DNA of 64,000 nt from Clavelina lepadiformis (Eukaryota; Chordata; Ascidiacea; Aplousobranchia; Clavelinidae). Below the pieces are notes generated by a model. The model saw only the letters and a list, made by a program, of their open reading frames with translations, ran no database searches and was not told where the DNA came from. The stretch covers positions 3,906,001 to 3,970,000 of the forward strand of contig NC_135244.1 of assembly GCF_947623445.1 (NCBI RefSeq). Direction: 5' to 3'. A program made the position numbers and the translations under genes. This document shows, piece by piece, positions 13,251 to 24,470 of this stretch (positions are counted from its first letter, which is position 1; each line of letters starts with the position of its first letter).

Positions 13251-14629
13251 AGAAACGAATGACGTCGCAAGAAATTGTCAAAGGCGGTACTTTGGAAACT
13301 TTTTTAAATTTGGCTGTATTTTAATGTATTTGCTCACGCTTTATTTGGTTGTTAGCTATTGCTTGATTTGATTGAATTTAAAATATGCTGAACCGTTCCT
13401 CCTAAAATACCGCTATAATACATTGCTGTGCATACATATCAAACATGAGTCTGGGTGCGTTATAGCAGTCACAAGAATTTAAGCAATAGCTACAGTACAC
13501 TGAGATTAATGTCAATCATGGCTGTTGAAAGTAAATGGGGTAACACTGGCTCTGGAAAATTTATCAATCAAGAGATGGTTCTGACCTGGAACGCTTTTGC
13601 AATCCTATCTCTTTTCATAAATAAAGTAGAAGTGTTCAGCAGCACAGCTCATCTAGAATGTTTTATCAAAGTGAGGGTATAAATAGCCAACCAACGGTAC
13701 ATGGTGCAGCAGAAGTGGAAAGCGCAGCGAAAGATGAATTACACCCGTTTTGTGCTGTTCAAATAGAGAGACTCAAATAAAATAATGATGTAAGAAAAAT
13801 CCTCTCGTTCACGAAACCAGGCTAAAATTTCACGTTTACGGCGAACCGCAAACACCCTTCACTGTGAGTAACTGTATACTGTGTAGCGTCGTGACGCTAG
13901 CAAAACAAACTGATCAACTTTATAAAGCCACATATAAATAATCGTTCATAGCTAGACACCGACTAACTTCAACAAAAAGCAAGCAAAACGTTTATATTGA
14001 TCAAAGGTGTCACACACAGTGATTAAAAAGGATAAGAACAAACGCTTAAAAGGTGCTAATTGAAAACACTCTTCAAACTCACAACATAGTCATGAATGAC
14101 AAGCTACGTGAGGAACAAACTTCGCAACCCACCCTCATCTTGAATCAATGTCCACCCGAGCGATACTTTTTCCTTGTTCCAAGGTATGTGAAGGAAATGG
14201 AGGTGAATCGTTTGTCCAATAGAAGTTAAAAACATCAGACCAATCCAAGTTCTCCTACAGTATTACCTAGAAATCTTCGAACTCCAACACGTGTTCGTGC
14301 TCCTCAAAAAAACGGCTTAAAGGGCGCTAATTGATAAAACGCTTCAAACAGACAACATAGTAATCATGATAAGGCACGTGAGGAACAAAATTCGTCACAG
14401 TGGCTTTAATAAAACTTTTGTGCATTTAAAAATTTAGATAACAAAGATTCGTTCATTTAAACAAACTCAACTGAACGAAAAAAACATATGAGAGATTTGC
14501 TTAACGTAATTTGGCATTCAAAATTCATGCAAATTATAACACGAACCTAAGTCAGAAAGGGGATTTCCCAACATGCCGAGGCTATTTTAAAGATGGGATA
14601 CAACAATTAAGTGTTTGTTGATACTACAC
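13251..14629. other. intergenic DNA with array-specific repeats
   Basis: No coding sequence was recognised. The segment 13795-13905 (hallmarks CACCCTT..GAGAGTAACTGTATA) is repeated in diverged form near 18705-18815, beside the - strand gene. A block at 14041-14130 (GCTAATTGA..ACGTGAGGAACAAA) is repeated at 14318-14400. These look like debris of local duplications of the BPI array. Confidence 0.45.
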
Positions 14630-14638
14630 ATAGCTCAC

Positions 14639-15661
14639 GGTTTGGTGACACTTAATCACGCGACACTTAATCACGCGACGCTTAATCACCGACACATACT
14701 CACTAGGACATTTAATCACGCGACATTTAATCACACATTTACAGTATCGAAAATTGCATGTCTACACACGAAAAAACAAATATAAACCTGAAAAGAAATT
14801 GTTAAAATGTTTAAACATTGCTTGCGCAGATAAGGCTACCGTACACAGTAGGTAACAATGTCATGCATGGGAAATGTGAGCAACTGCACGAAGATAAACT
14901 AAAATCTCGCTTGACAGATAACGGTCAACTGTGTTTTGTACGCGCAGTTTCAGTGCCTTGTACCGCATTGGAATAGAAGGTTGATTATATAAATGTCGCG
15001 TGATTAACTGTCTAGTCATAGTAATGTCCGCTAAATTAAAATAATCACGATTTACAACGGTAAGACAGCGGCAGGCTATAGACCAAGGGTCGGCAACCTA
15101 CAGCCCGGGCCTGCGAAATCGTCCGGCCCGAGACATAAAAATGGTGCGAAGGCGGTAGACTAGTATCTCGTACCAAGTACGAGATTGTCTGTAGACTAGA
15201 CTAGTAGACTAGACTAGTCGTTATAGATACAAAGAGAGATGCACACGAGCTTGAATTACTGAATTTCCCTCACGCTTTTCCGACATTCGTTCTCTACAAA
15301 ATAAATTCAGGCTATTCAGTACTCCTTTTGATGTGGACGCCAATACCATTCCCGAAAAATTTCAAATTGACCTTATTCAAGTGTGAATACATATATTTTG
15401 CTCTTTTTGTGATTGGTATGATTGAGATTGCAGCAATGTAGCGTAATATACTGAAGTGAGTGTGAATTATAGTATTAATGAAAATTCCGGCCCGCCAAAG
15501 AGTTGTACACTCGACATTTGGCCCGTGACTAGCAAAAAGTCGCGTCCAAGTGATTATGTGTCGCGTGATTAAATGTCCAAGTGATTATGTGTCGCGTGAT
15601 TAAATGTCCTAGTGATTATGTGTCGGTGATTAAGTGTCGCGTGATTAAGTGTCGGTACACC
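14639..15661. mobile_element. non-autonomous DNA transposon with long repeat-built inverted ends (1023 bp)
   Basis: The 9-bp direct repeat ATAGCTCAC (14630-14638 and 15662-15670) flanks the ends GGTTTGGTGAC... and ...GTCGGTACACC. Each end is about 95 bp of head-to-tail GACACTTAATCACGC-like units in opposite orientation (14648-14745 and 15540-15655). There is no transposase. An 8-9 bp duplication with long inverted ends suggests Mutator-like or a related superfamily, but the family is not identified. An extra GTCGCGTGATTAA unit lies at about 14995. Confidence 0.75.
15083..15520. mobile_element. hAT-like fragment nested in the 14.6-15.7 kb element
   Basis: CCAAGGGTCGGCAACCTAC followed by GGCCCG-rich sequence resembles one end of widespread hAT elements (CAGGGGTCGGCAACCT type), and CCGGCCCGCC near 15488 resembles the opposite subterminal part. 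The matching terminal repeat and an 8-bp duplication are not visible, so the copy is truncated or rearranged. A short ACTAGACTAGT-rich tract lies at 15150-15220. Confidence 0.4.
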
Positions 15662-15670
15662 ATAGCTCAC

Positions 15671-16878
15671 AACAGGCATTTAATACAGTTTCGGTGCTGG
15701 ACAGGATTCTTTATATTTTACCTTATGAATATCCAAATGAAGTCAATCAGAATAGTTAATGCATATTATTGTTAAACATTGGCCTAGACTTTGCTTTGAT
15801 TTCTGTTTCCTTTAACCTACTTATACTTGCTACTGTAAATGATGTTTAAGCTTTTCATGGAGATTAGTTTTGTAATAGCCTTTTAACAGAGCATTTTTCA
15901 AACTAATCCCTGCAATCTACATTTAGTTTATGTAATGCTTACAACGCAATGCACAGCCACAAATCAATGTATACCAAGAGAAAAAAGAAATGTACTCACA
16001 ACATTAATAGTACACGTTATGTTTGCCTCCCCTTTACAACATTGTTTTTCTGTTGCTGAGCAAAGCTTAATTGCAACTGTAAAAAAGCTTCCTTTATGAT
16101 CTAAAATGGTATATTAACGGTGTAGAAATGTCCAAACTTTTGCCTTAAAAATAAGACTAAAATAAAGACGTAGGCTAAGTGAAAATAAGGACGTTTCGTA
16201 GAAAAAATGACCAAAATATTTTCTAAGACACAGACTTTCAAAATAAGGAAAATCTTAGAATTTAGGACGGTATGGCGACCCTGACCATATGCTGTATGGT
16301 CCATACACCTAATTAACACGATTTTAATCGTTTTTTAATCGTCACTTTAGTTAAATATGCAGCAGAAGCTAAATAGTGCAGTTGCTGCAAAATGTGTTAT
16401 TCAGAATTTCGAACTTCAGCTAAATCACATAATTAAACTAAAGATGCCGGATTCATTACAAACTGTTAATCAAATTAGTCTGTAAGTTGCACACATTTCA
16501 TGTATTTTTACAAACAGCGTTTCCATTCATAAAAAGTTGCAAACGCAAAGTTTATTATTGCAACAAATATGAAAGGTTATGATGCATTTTTGATTAAATA
16601 ATTATGTCTAAGGTTTTTCAAGTAAACTTTAATGATTATTGAAATATTTCAAGCTATGATGATCGTCTTGCGTTTGTAATAATAAAACAACTTAATGCAG
16701 TATGCAAAAGGATTTTTGTTGTATTTGACAGTTTCAAGCATTAAATTGTTTTTACCTCTATAACTACGTTTGTCAAACTTACATTGCTTTATTTGTTGGA
16801 GTGTTTATTGCGAACAAAAATAACAATAACTTACTTAATATTAAGTTTAAATATTTTGTTTCACATTTTTTGGAAATA
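15671..16878. other. intergenic DNA, no gene recognised
   Basis: AT-rich. GGTATGGCGACCCTG at 16269-16283 resembles a transposon end, but no partner end was found. Open frames are short and unsupported. Confidence 0.35.
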
Positions 16879-16886
16879 CTTATAAC

Positions 16887-17453
16887 TAGGGCGATTATTT
16901 TTTGACCTAAAAAACGAAAGTTTTTGACCTAAAAATTGAAAATTTTGACAAACTTTGACATTAAAAAACTTTTTTTTGACAAATTTTGACGTATGAAGAA
17001 CTCAAGTAGTTAAATTAAGCATTATTGTACAAAATTTAAAATTTATTGTAGTAAAGAAAGGCAAAAATCTGAACACAGACCTAGCCTATTCTGAAAAGGG
17101 AAATGAGCTAATTGCAAATCACTGCCAAAAAACTGCAACTAAGACACACCAAAAACTGTTCTAAACTAAAGATACATGAAGTACCTAAAGCAAAACCGAA
17201 GCAAGAGCTGATTCACAATAAGTAGACAATGGGCCATTTACAATAGTAAAAATTAGGCTACAAGGTGTACGATGTAAAATGACAAGTTCACCTACAGTGC
17301 AACTTCTATTACACCATAACAATGCAGTTTGTAAACAATTTTGACTTGGTAAAAAATTTTGACTTTTTAAACAATTTTGACAATTTTTAACCTAACGCTG
17401 TAAATTTGACAAATTTTTGACTTTTTTTGACAAGTCAAAAAATAATCGCCCTA
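16887..17453. mobile_element. hAT-type MITE (567 bp)
   Basis: The 8-bp direct repeat CTTATAAC (16879-16886 and 17454-17461) flanks near-perfect inverted ends of about 20 bp, beginning TAGGGCGATTATTTTTTGAC. The subterminal parts repeat TTTTTGACCTAAAAA and TTTTGACAAA motifs. There is no coding capacity. The end design (TAGGGC, then GACC/GGTC repeats) is related to the MITE at 4987-5654 but is a distinct family. Confidence 0.87.
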
Positions 17454-17461
17454 CTTATAAC

Positions 17462-18349
17462 TCTTTACTTGCATTTGTATTGACTTATCAAAAATTAAAT
17501 TATTATATAACATTATTATATACTATTATATAATATTCTATACTATTATATAACATATTTTAATTAAACAATTATATCAACATTTTTTAAGTTGTATAGT
17601 TTTCCCCAATTATTTTGAAATTATCTTAAACTATGCTTTTTGCAATAGGTAGCAAGTGATTTGAACAGTAACCTAACCTAATAAACTACAATTTCACGTT
17701 TTAATTAGGTAACTGAAGAAACAACCAACGCACTGGTAACCAATTTGCATGGTGCCTGTTATATTTGCGGTATTTTGCAACTTTCTCATAACATAGAGAC
17801 GAAATTTTGAAATATTGCAAAATTTTTTTGATACTGGTTTTCCAAGCACTGTGGCTACCACACTCCGTTTACTATTAAAAACTTAATGACGGTATTGTTT
17901 TGCAAAAAAAATATATTTTTTAAATTTCTATAATGTGCCATCATATATGAAAATTAAAAACGTGCAGGAAAAATATTAAAACCCTTTGTTTTCAGCCGTT
18001 AAAAACAGTTGAAATTCTTGTTAGAAAATGGTTTAAGATAAACTTGGCTGCCAACTTTACTCTCAACGATCTGTCCAAAAAACTGCTATAAATCTTATTA
18101 TATCTAACAAATGCAAAGGCAAAGCACTACTGCTGCGATTATACTGTAATTTTATTCATCACGTTGGATTAGCCATATACTCCTTTACGACTGGAAAGTT
18201 ATAGAAAATTGTAATAAACATTCAAAGAACATTTCATAACAAATGACAGAAAACATGTTTGAAACAATTTGTGAGAATTATGACAAAGAGAAAGCGAGTT
18301 GTGACTTCCAAACAATGGTAGAATATCAGCTCATTTAGTTTATCTCATT
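17462..18349. other. AT-rich intergenic DNA
   Basis: Includes a TATTATATA-rich low-complexity tract at about 17500-17570. Nothing coding was recognised. The right end is the 3' flank of the - strand gene that ends at 18350. Confidence 0.4.
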
Positions 18350-20534
18350 TTACACACGTCTGTTTAGGGAATATCTGTTTAACCGATTGCGCGGAATAGC
18401 TGTAAAAAGAAAAAAAAATGTTTTAAAAAACAAAATAAGAGTTATTTTAAGGAAAATTTTGGTAATTTTTAAAATCACGACTTTTTTGCAAACATTAAAA
18501 ATTTAGTTACATTTTACAGTACTAAACGTATGCAAAACTGATCACAGACTTAATAAACACTGTTCTACAGTACTCACAAAATATTGTGAGTCCGGAGTCT
18601 TTGTTAAGTTTGTTGTCAACGACTTCACAGATCTGTATGAATTAATGGTGTTATTTATAGTAGAAGTTGACGAAAAACAATACACAAACAATCTACAAAT
18701 GTTACAAGAGTTCTCTCATCCATGAAATCAGGTTTAATTTCGGAGTTACGGTGAACCTCGACACCCTTGAATGAGAGTAACTATACAGTAAACCGCTAAT
18801 TGTCACGCTAAAGGTTAAAAGATACGCCAATTGCTAAATCGTCGCAAACACACAACACAATAACGCAAACACTATATAAACAACTAAGTGAAGAAAAGGT
18901 TTTTAAAACCGACTTACCTTGTTTTCAATAATTTTTCTAGCGATTGTGCCACGTAACAACTTCAAGATGGGGTTGATGATGAATTTGAGCTTGTTATCAC
19001 TGATCCTGATTTTAAAATCGTTTATGTCGTCATCGCAACTGTTTGGCAAAGAGGTGAGCTAAACGTAATAAAGCGTTAAAGATGCACAAAATCCGCGTTA
19101 AAGAGTTCTCATTTTTACATCATTATAAGATTGGTTACTTTCTTATGTTGGTTCCTCGTGTATACTTATTCAGTTACTAGCTATTTCATTTTGGTAAATG
19201 ACTTTATTAATAGGAATAAATAACAAGCTATAAGTAACATAAACAACTTGATGTGTAAATATATAAGTAACGAAATAAAAAGACGCATTGCGGATAGGTA
19301 AATTCGAGTTTTGCATATAAACCTGCAAATAAATATAAAGAACTATAGTGATGATCGACTTCAAGCCTGTCTTTTACATTTAAAATTTGTTGATATATTT
19401 GTTCACTGTAATTTGATATCATTGGGAGTTTTACCACAAGTTTTTCTCCCTTGGTTTCCAGCTTTAGTGTCACAGTCAAATCAATTTTACCGCTCACTTG
19501 GACATTACCTGATGTTTTAATAGTGGTCAACCTAAACACATAACAAAAGTTAAAACAAAACAAATTATGGTAACTTCAAATGAAGTTATTGCATGTCTTT
19601 GGTAGTATATCAGGCGACGTACAAATAGTCAATGATTTAACCAAAATATAGAATGAATATACTCACTTGAATTTCGGTGTTTTATCCAGAACCGTTTTTA
19701 CTACTTTTTTAGCAAGATCGAAAGGTTTTTTGACAACATTTTTAATTTTCTTGAAGACTTTGCCGATAAATCGTTTTTTTCTTCCAAAAAACGGCAAAGC
19801 GGCTGCTATAATTGGCACTCTAAAAAACAACAATCATTGTATTTAAAGTTTGTATAAATCAAGTTTTCAGTTTATCAACAAAACAAAAATTATAAAGTTA
19901 TTGAGTTGCATGATGAAGGACCTTAAGTTATACACATGAGTTGCATGAGAGAATAAAAACAATGTATTCCAATCACCTTATTTCTTGTTTGAATCGAAAT
20001 CTTCCTTTTATTGAAATATCGATGTTTTTCAGCGAAATCTTGAATTCACTTGGCTTTGGATTTTTGATTATAACGTTTCCTACGCTTGCTCTAGTGACGT
20101 CCAAGCTGGAAAACGTATCAGCTGTTGCATTAATCCAGCTTATCTCCAAATATATTGCATGATCTTATGTTTTTAGGTTTTATGTCAACTTGGGTTACTA
20201 TAGAAAACACAACCTATATACTTTGTGAGTTCCAACTTCTTGTTGTCTTTGATGTCGGGAATAGACGCTTGACGAAGAAAAGTTCCCACCATCAATTTCA
20301 GAAATCCGGCGACTGCAGGAGCATATAGTATATGAGTAAAATAGCTTAATTGTTAACATTGGAAAAACTTACTGTTATATCAATAGAAGATATTGTGCAG
20401 ATCACTTACAATTGTCCAACTGTGTTTGCGAGACAACAAGGGCTGACGATTTCTCGTTGAGACTAAAAACCACCACGAGAAGTAGTACGAGTTTGAATTT
20501 TTCCAGAAACATCGTGAACTTTGTAGTTTACAGC
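18350..20534 (-). CDS. secreted BPI/LBP-fold protein with cationic cassette, - class, gene M1
   Basis: Eight coding exons on - (ATG at 20512): 20410-20512, 20222-20312, 19977-20105, 19667-19819, 19435-19531, 18918-19058, 18578-18632 and 18350-18399, giving 272 aa. A signal peptide covers residues 1-24. Exon 3 ends in the BPI strand NIDISIKGRFRFK, matching human NANIKISGKWKAQK. The 153-nt fourth exon (residues 108-159) is an insert absent from the + class: RKKRFIGKVFKKIKNVVKKP plus a further basic helix, about +13 net. Exons 5-7 resume the BPI fold. Cys199 and Cys240 are the expected disulphide pair. The last exon encodes a short basic tail. A 74-nt 5'UTR intron lies at 20535-20608. The 5'UTR exon upstream of it is split by a piggyBac insertion, so expression may be altered. 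The coding frame is intact. Confidence 0.82.
19667..19819 (-). other. cationic cassette exon of gene M1 (51 codons, phase 2-2)
   Basis: The exon starts and ends in phase 2, so it could be skipped without losing frame. Skipping would give the exon order of the + class. The peptide has 15-16 Lys/Arg and 2 Asp, with hydrophobic residues spaced every three to four and one Pro between two helix-like halves. It sits at the tip of the BPI barrel. Paralogous exons lie at 48538-48681 and 53413-53562. Confidence 0.8.
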
Positions 20535-20608
20535 CTGTTAAAATATACCATACAGTAATTAATCCATATTGATCAACATCTATGTAATAAGTTGTAGATA
20601 ACTCTTAC

Positions 20609-20653
20609 TTTAAATTCCAGCTCTGACAAAAAATTAAGTAAGCCGGTAATTGT
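20609..20653 (-). other. 5'UTR exon of gene M1, proximal part, cut by piggyBac
   Basis: On the - strand this segment ends in a GTAAGAG donor at 20608. Its upstream continuation is 23173 to about 23225, on the far side of the transposon. The TATA box is beyond that, at 23251. Confidence 0.55.
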
Positions 20654-23172
20654 TTAACCCTCCGTCTACCATGGGGTCAAATTGACCCCAATCGTAATTT
20701 TACTGTGTGATTATTTCTTTAGTTTTAAAGATTGAACATTGAAATTTGGTGACTTTGTGCGCATACCCCAGTGGTATAACCAACACAAACTTCAGTAAAT
20801 AAAATCATCTTTTACTACGCCTGCCAAACGAAGCAGCGTTATGAACCAATGGGGTCAAATTGACCCCAACGGAATCATAACCGGAAAACTGAGGTTGCAA
20901 AAAGGTTTTTATATATAAATCACCAAAATAAACTAGGAGTTGCACTTTTATTTGTATATGATATAATAGTAACCACAAATATTAGTTTATTTTTGATATA
21001 TAAGACTGATACAGTAATTTTTTTTTGAAAATTGCAAAAGAGATAAAACCAACAATTTTTCAAAATACAAGAGTTCTACTATGGAAAGGAGATGGTTAAC
21101 TGTGGGGGATGTTGCGCGTTTGCTGGACGAAGAAGATCTAGAGTCGACTGATGATGAATATTTGTCTTCTGATGACGGAGAGGTTGATCACATCAGCGAC
21201 TATGCTTCCTCAGATACTTCAGTCGAAAGTGACAGTGAAGATGTTTCGTTGACAGCTGCCACAAGTTCTTTTCTCTCTCGAAACAAATCCGTATGCTGGT
21301 CTTCCAGTCCTGTAGGACATTCAGTTGGCAGAGCTCCTGCTCGCAACATCATCCATGCAACACCAGGCCCATCACGATTTGCCAACAGGCAAGGTGGTTC
21401 CGTTGTCGACTCATTTATGCTGTTTCTACGTCAACCACTCATAGAAACAATTTGTAAATGGACCAATGCAGAAGGAGAAGTTGTATACAACAGAGAATGG
21501 AAACATGTGGAAGCTGAAGAGTTCAAGAGTTTCATTGGCGTGGTAATACTTATTGGAGTTTATAAGTCAGGAAATGAAAATGCAACCCATCTTTGGAGTA
21601 AAGATGATGGCAGACCAATTTTCAACAAAATCATGAGTCGTGGAAGGTTTCAGCAAATACTGAGAGTTCTTAGGTTTGATGATGCACAAAGAAGAAGAAG
21701 AAATAGGTCTTTGGACAAACTTCAACCAATCAGAGAAGTTTTTGACACTTGGGATTCATACTTACGAGATGCGTATATCCCTGGGGCTTGCATGACGGTG
21801 GATGAGCAGCTCTTATGCTTCAGAGGCCGATGCCCTTTCCGGCAGTATATACCCTCTAAACCAGGTAAATACGGTATCAAAATTTGGACAATCTGTGATT
21901 CGAATACTTATTATGCTTGGAAAATGCAAGTATACTTGGGAAAAAATGATAACGCTCCCCGAGAAGTCAATCAAGGCACAAGAGTTGTTCTCGACATGAC
22001 AAAGGAGATTGAAAAATCTGGACGAAATGTTACGTGCGACAACTTTTTTACCAGTCTTTCACTGGCACGAACACTTTTGGACAAAAAACTAACCATCGTT
22101 GGAACGCTAAGAAAAAACAAACCAGAACTTCCTCCTCAATTCACAGTGGGAAAAGGTAGGGAGACCAAATCAACATTATTTGGGTTTCAAGATGATGCCA
22201 TGATAGCTTCGTATTGCCCTAAGAAGAACTGTGTTGTGCCGATGCTGTCAACTATGCATTCCCAGCCAGATGTTGATGCAAGTTCTTCAGACAGAAAGCC
22301 GGAAGTTATATTGTACTATAACTCCACCAAAGGAGGTGTCGATACCTTGGACCGGATGGTGAGAACGTACACCTGCAAGAGGATGACAAGAAGATGGCCT
22401 GTTGCACTCTTCTACAATATGATCGACGTCAGTGCTGTAAATGCCTTTATTGTATGGCTGGAATTGAATGGTGAAAGCCCAAGCATCAGTGTAAAGAAGA
22501 GACGAAATTTCCTTCTAGAGCTGGGTAAAGAGCTTGCTGGCGTGAACACCCAACCTGACCCCTCTCAAAGGTTTTCAGTTTCTTCTGCATCAGCACAAAA
22601 AAGAAGAAACAAAGATGATGTTGACAATCCTCCAAAAATGAAACGACAGCGCTGTAGCCTTTGTGACAGAAAAAAGGACAAGAAGACTAGTTTGGTTTGC
22701 TATATGTGCAAGAAGCACGTTTGCTCGGGACATTCCGAGACAATTTGTGGTCTATGTTGCTAGTGCTTTTGCATTGAACATTGCTATCTTGCAAGTGTTA
22801 TTTGTTACTTAGCTTTTGGTGTTATTTGTTAATTTTTTTCATTCTTTTACTGATGTTTGTTTATTCTAAAACTTTAGCATTTTTCGTTTGAATGTGTTAT
22901 TGTATTATTTGCGAGAGTACTTCAAAATGATTTTAGTTCACAAGTAATCCAAAACTTCATAAAGTATTTAACTGATCAAGCACGTAAAGTATATGCTAAA
23001 GCTTATACCAAAATTAATAAAACAACAGTTTAAAGTACTACTTTGCTATCCTGCATGAAAAGCAGACATTTAGGTCGTAGAACTACAGCAACATATGAAC
23101 AATACAGCATGGGGTCAAATTGACCCCATTGGTTCACAACGTTAGTTTTTTTCGTGGTAGACGGAGGGTTAA
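20654..23172. mobile_element. complete piggyBac DNA transposon
   Basis: TTAA target duplications lie at 20654-20657 and 23169-23172. Terminal inverted repeats of 13 bp (CCCTCCGTCTACC) are perfect. Subterminal TGGGGTCAAATTGACCCCA near-palindromes occur at 20672 and 20850 on the left and 23110 on the right. The interior has one uninterrupted transposase gene. Perfect ends and an intact frame indicate a young insertion, possibly still mobile. It lies in the 5'UTR of BPI gene M1, transcribed in the opposite direction. Confidence 0.95.
21081..22763 (+). CDS. piggyBac transposase (DDD family, PGBD-like)
   Basis: One exon, 560 aa. An acidic Ser/Asp-rich N-terminus (residues 15-60) precedes the DDE_Tnp_1_7 catalytic core. 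The three catalytic aspartates are recognisable from context: Asp241 in MTVDEQLLCFRGR, Asp320 in VTCDNFFTS and Asp421 in STKGGVDTLDRM, with the accompanying Asp424. The C-terminal CRD zinc-binding domain (about residues 524-560) is a dense run of C..C and C..H pairs ending GLCC. Length is normal for piggyBac (550-600 aa). It cuts and pastes at TTAA and excises precisely. No frameshift or stop is seen. ATG at 21081 is the first in frame and sits just after an AT-rich leader. Confidence 0.96.
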   Translation: MERRWLTVGDVARLLDEEDLESTDDEYLSSDDGEVDHISDYASSDTSVESDSEDVSLTAATSSFLSRNKSVCWSSSPVGHSVGRAPARNIIHATPGPSRFANRQGGSVVDSFMLFLRQPLIETICKWTNAEGEVVYNREWKHVEAEEFKSFIGVVILIGVYKSGNENATHLWSKDDGRPIFNKIMSRGRFQQILRVLRFDDAQRRRRNRSLDKLQPIREVFDTWDSYLRDAYIPGACMTVDEQLLCFRGRCPFRQYIPSKPGKYGIKIWTICDSNTYYAWKMQVYLGKNDNAPREVNQGTRVVLDMTKEIEKSGRNVTCDNFFTSLSLARTLLDKKLTIVGTLRKNKPELPPQFTVGKGRETKSTLFGFQDDAMIASYCPKKNCVVPMLSTMHSQPDVDASSSDRKPEVILYYNSTKGGVDTLDRMVRTYTCKRMTRRWPVALFYNMIDVSAVNAFIVWLELNGESPSISVKKRRNFLLELGKELAGVNTQPDPSQRFSVSSASAQKRRNKDDVDNPPKMKRQRCSLCDRKKDKKTSLVCYMCKKHVCSGHSETICGLCC

Positions 23173-23250
23173 ACAAAATTAACAGTTTATACTTAATTTG
23201 TAGAACTTCATTTTAACTTGCTATGATGAAGTTCACCTTCACACATCCGC

Positions 23251-23258
23251 TTATATAC
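23251..23258 (-). promoter_or_regulatory. TATA box of BPI gene M1, stranded beyond piggyBac
   Basis: Reads TGTATATAAG on -. It is 79 bases from the right TTAA of the transposon and, with the element removed, about 220 bases from the start codon. The flank at 23280-23510 is repeated in diverged form at 35340-35570, where no - gene body remains. Confidence 0.6.
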
Positions 23259-23299
23259 AGCTCTCAATGTAATAACTTGCGACTCAGAAATTATTTTTG

Positions 23300-24470
23300 G
23301 CTTTATGACGCTATAAAGTCACGATTTTCATCAGTCTTGAATTCAAAAGTGACGCAATTAGTAATTTAATGCTTCTCAATAAAAAGCACAAAATGGCACC
23401 AACGTTTAGAAACAGTTTGACCTCGAGGAGTTTCTATTAAACTTGTTTTTTATGATTTCTTGCGTTTGAAGAGTTTTGAACACTCGCTGCGAGATTTTGT
23501 GACTGTAATACTTACTGTACTGTAAATAGATTTTATACTTGAGATAACTTTGTCATGTAATTAATCTAAGTACCAAGGTTTTATAGATGAAATGTAAGTT
23601 AAATTACTCATGAATAAATGGTTTATAATTTTAGTACACAAAGTTCTTTTTAGCTATACTGCTAAAAATAAATTGCTTCTTAATTAATGAACATACAAAG
23701 ATTTAAAAGTATGCAATTTATGTAACAAAATTTTTTATGAACGTAATTATATGCATAGCTTATATGATGTTTACATATGTAACCAAACTTTTTCTCAGCC
23801 AGGAACTTCCCGCTCGACAGCTAGTCAAATAGCTCTGTTTGCTTTAATAACTTTTAATAGCATTTTCTTAAATAAAAACAATCATCTTCTCGCTATAAAA
23901 CCCAAACGTAACTAAACCACCACTCTATACCCGAGCGCAACACCACACCAAAACAAATTCCACGCAATCATAGAATCAACGTGGGACGGCTAAACACCAA
24001 TTAGGCCCTAGGGGTCGCGATGCGAGACGTCACAAAAGATCGACTAAAAACACGTGTACAAATAAATAAGTAAAATACAGCATCACGTGAGCAAACCTAA
24101 AACCTGACAAGCATGCATACAAAAGACACAACGCGAATAAAAATAAGAGCTGACTCACACATTTAACTAGATTAAAATATAGGAGTGGTGCGAACAAACG
24201 ATACGGTGGCTATAAAACGGGTGCATAAAATAATCCCGTGACACATACAGTAAATCATTTCTTATAATGGCAATGATTGAACTTTGCTTCACAACTAACG
24301 GGTTTATGTAACGCGTCCACTCCTACTAGGCCGATTTTCTTGAACGGTGAACCGCTGCGTCGAACACATCAGGTAAAGACAAGAATTTTGAATAAAAGTT
24401 TTTATTTGCAACAGAAAACGACTACTCTTGCTTAACATGAACAAGGCTTATATTATATAAGCTACTGGGT
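23300..24470. other. intergenic DNA, upstream of M1
   Basis: Nothing coding was recognised. This is AT-rich sequence with a GC-richer patch at 23990-24040. The left part is M1 promoter flank shared with 35340-35570. Confidence 0.4.

Noticed and set aside
16262-16284. Transposon end GGTATGGCGACCCTG
   Set aside because: No matching inverted end or target duplication was found nearby.
23140-23172. Kolobok-type element because of the TTAA duplication
   Set aside because: The transposase between the ends is unmistakably piggyBac.
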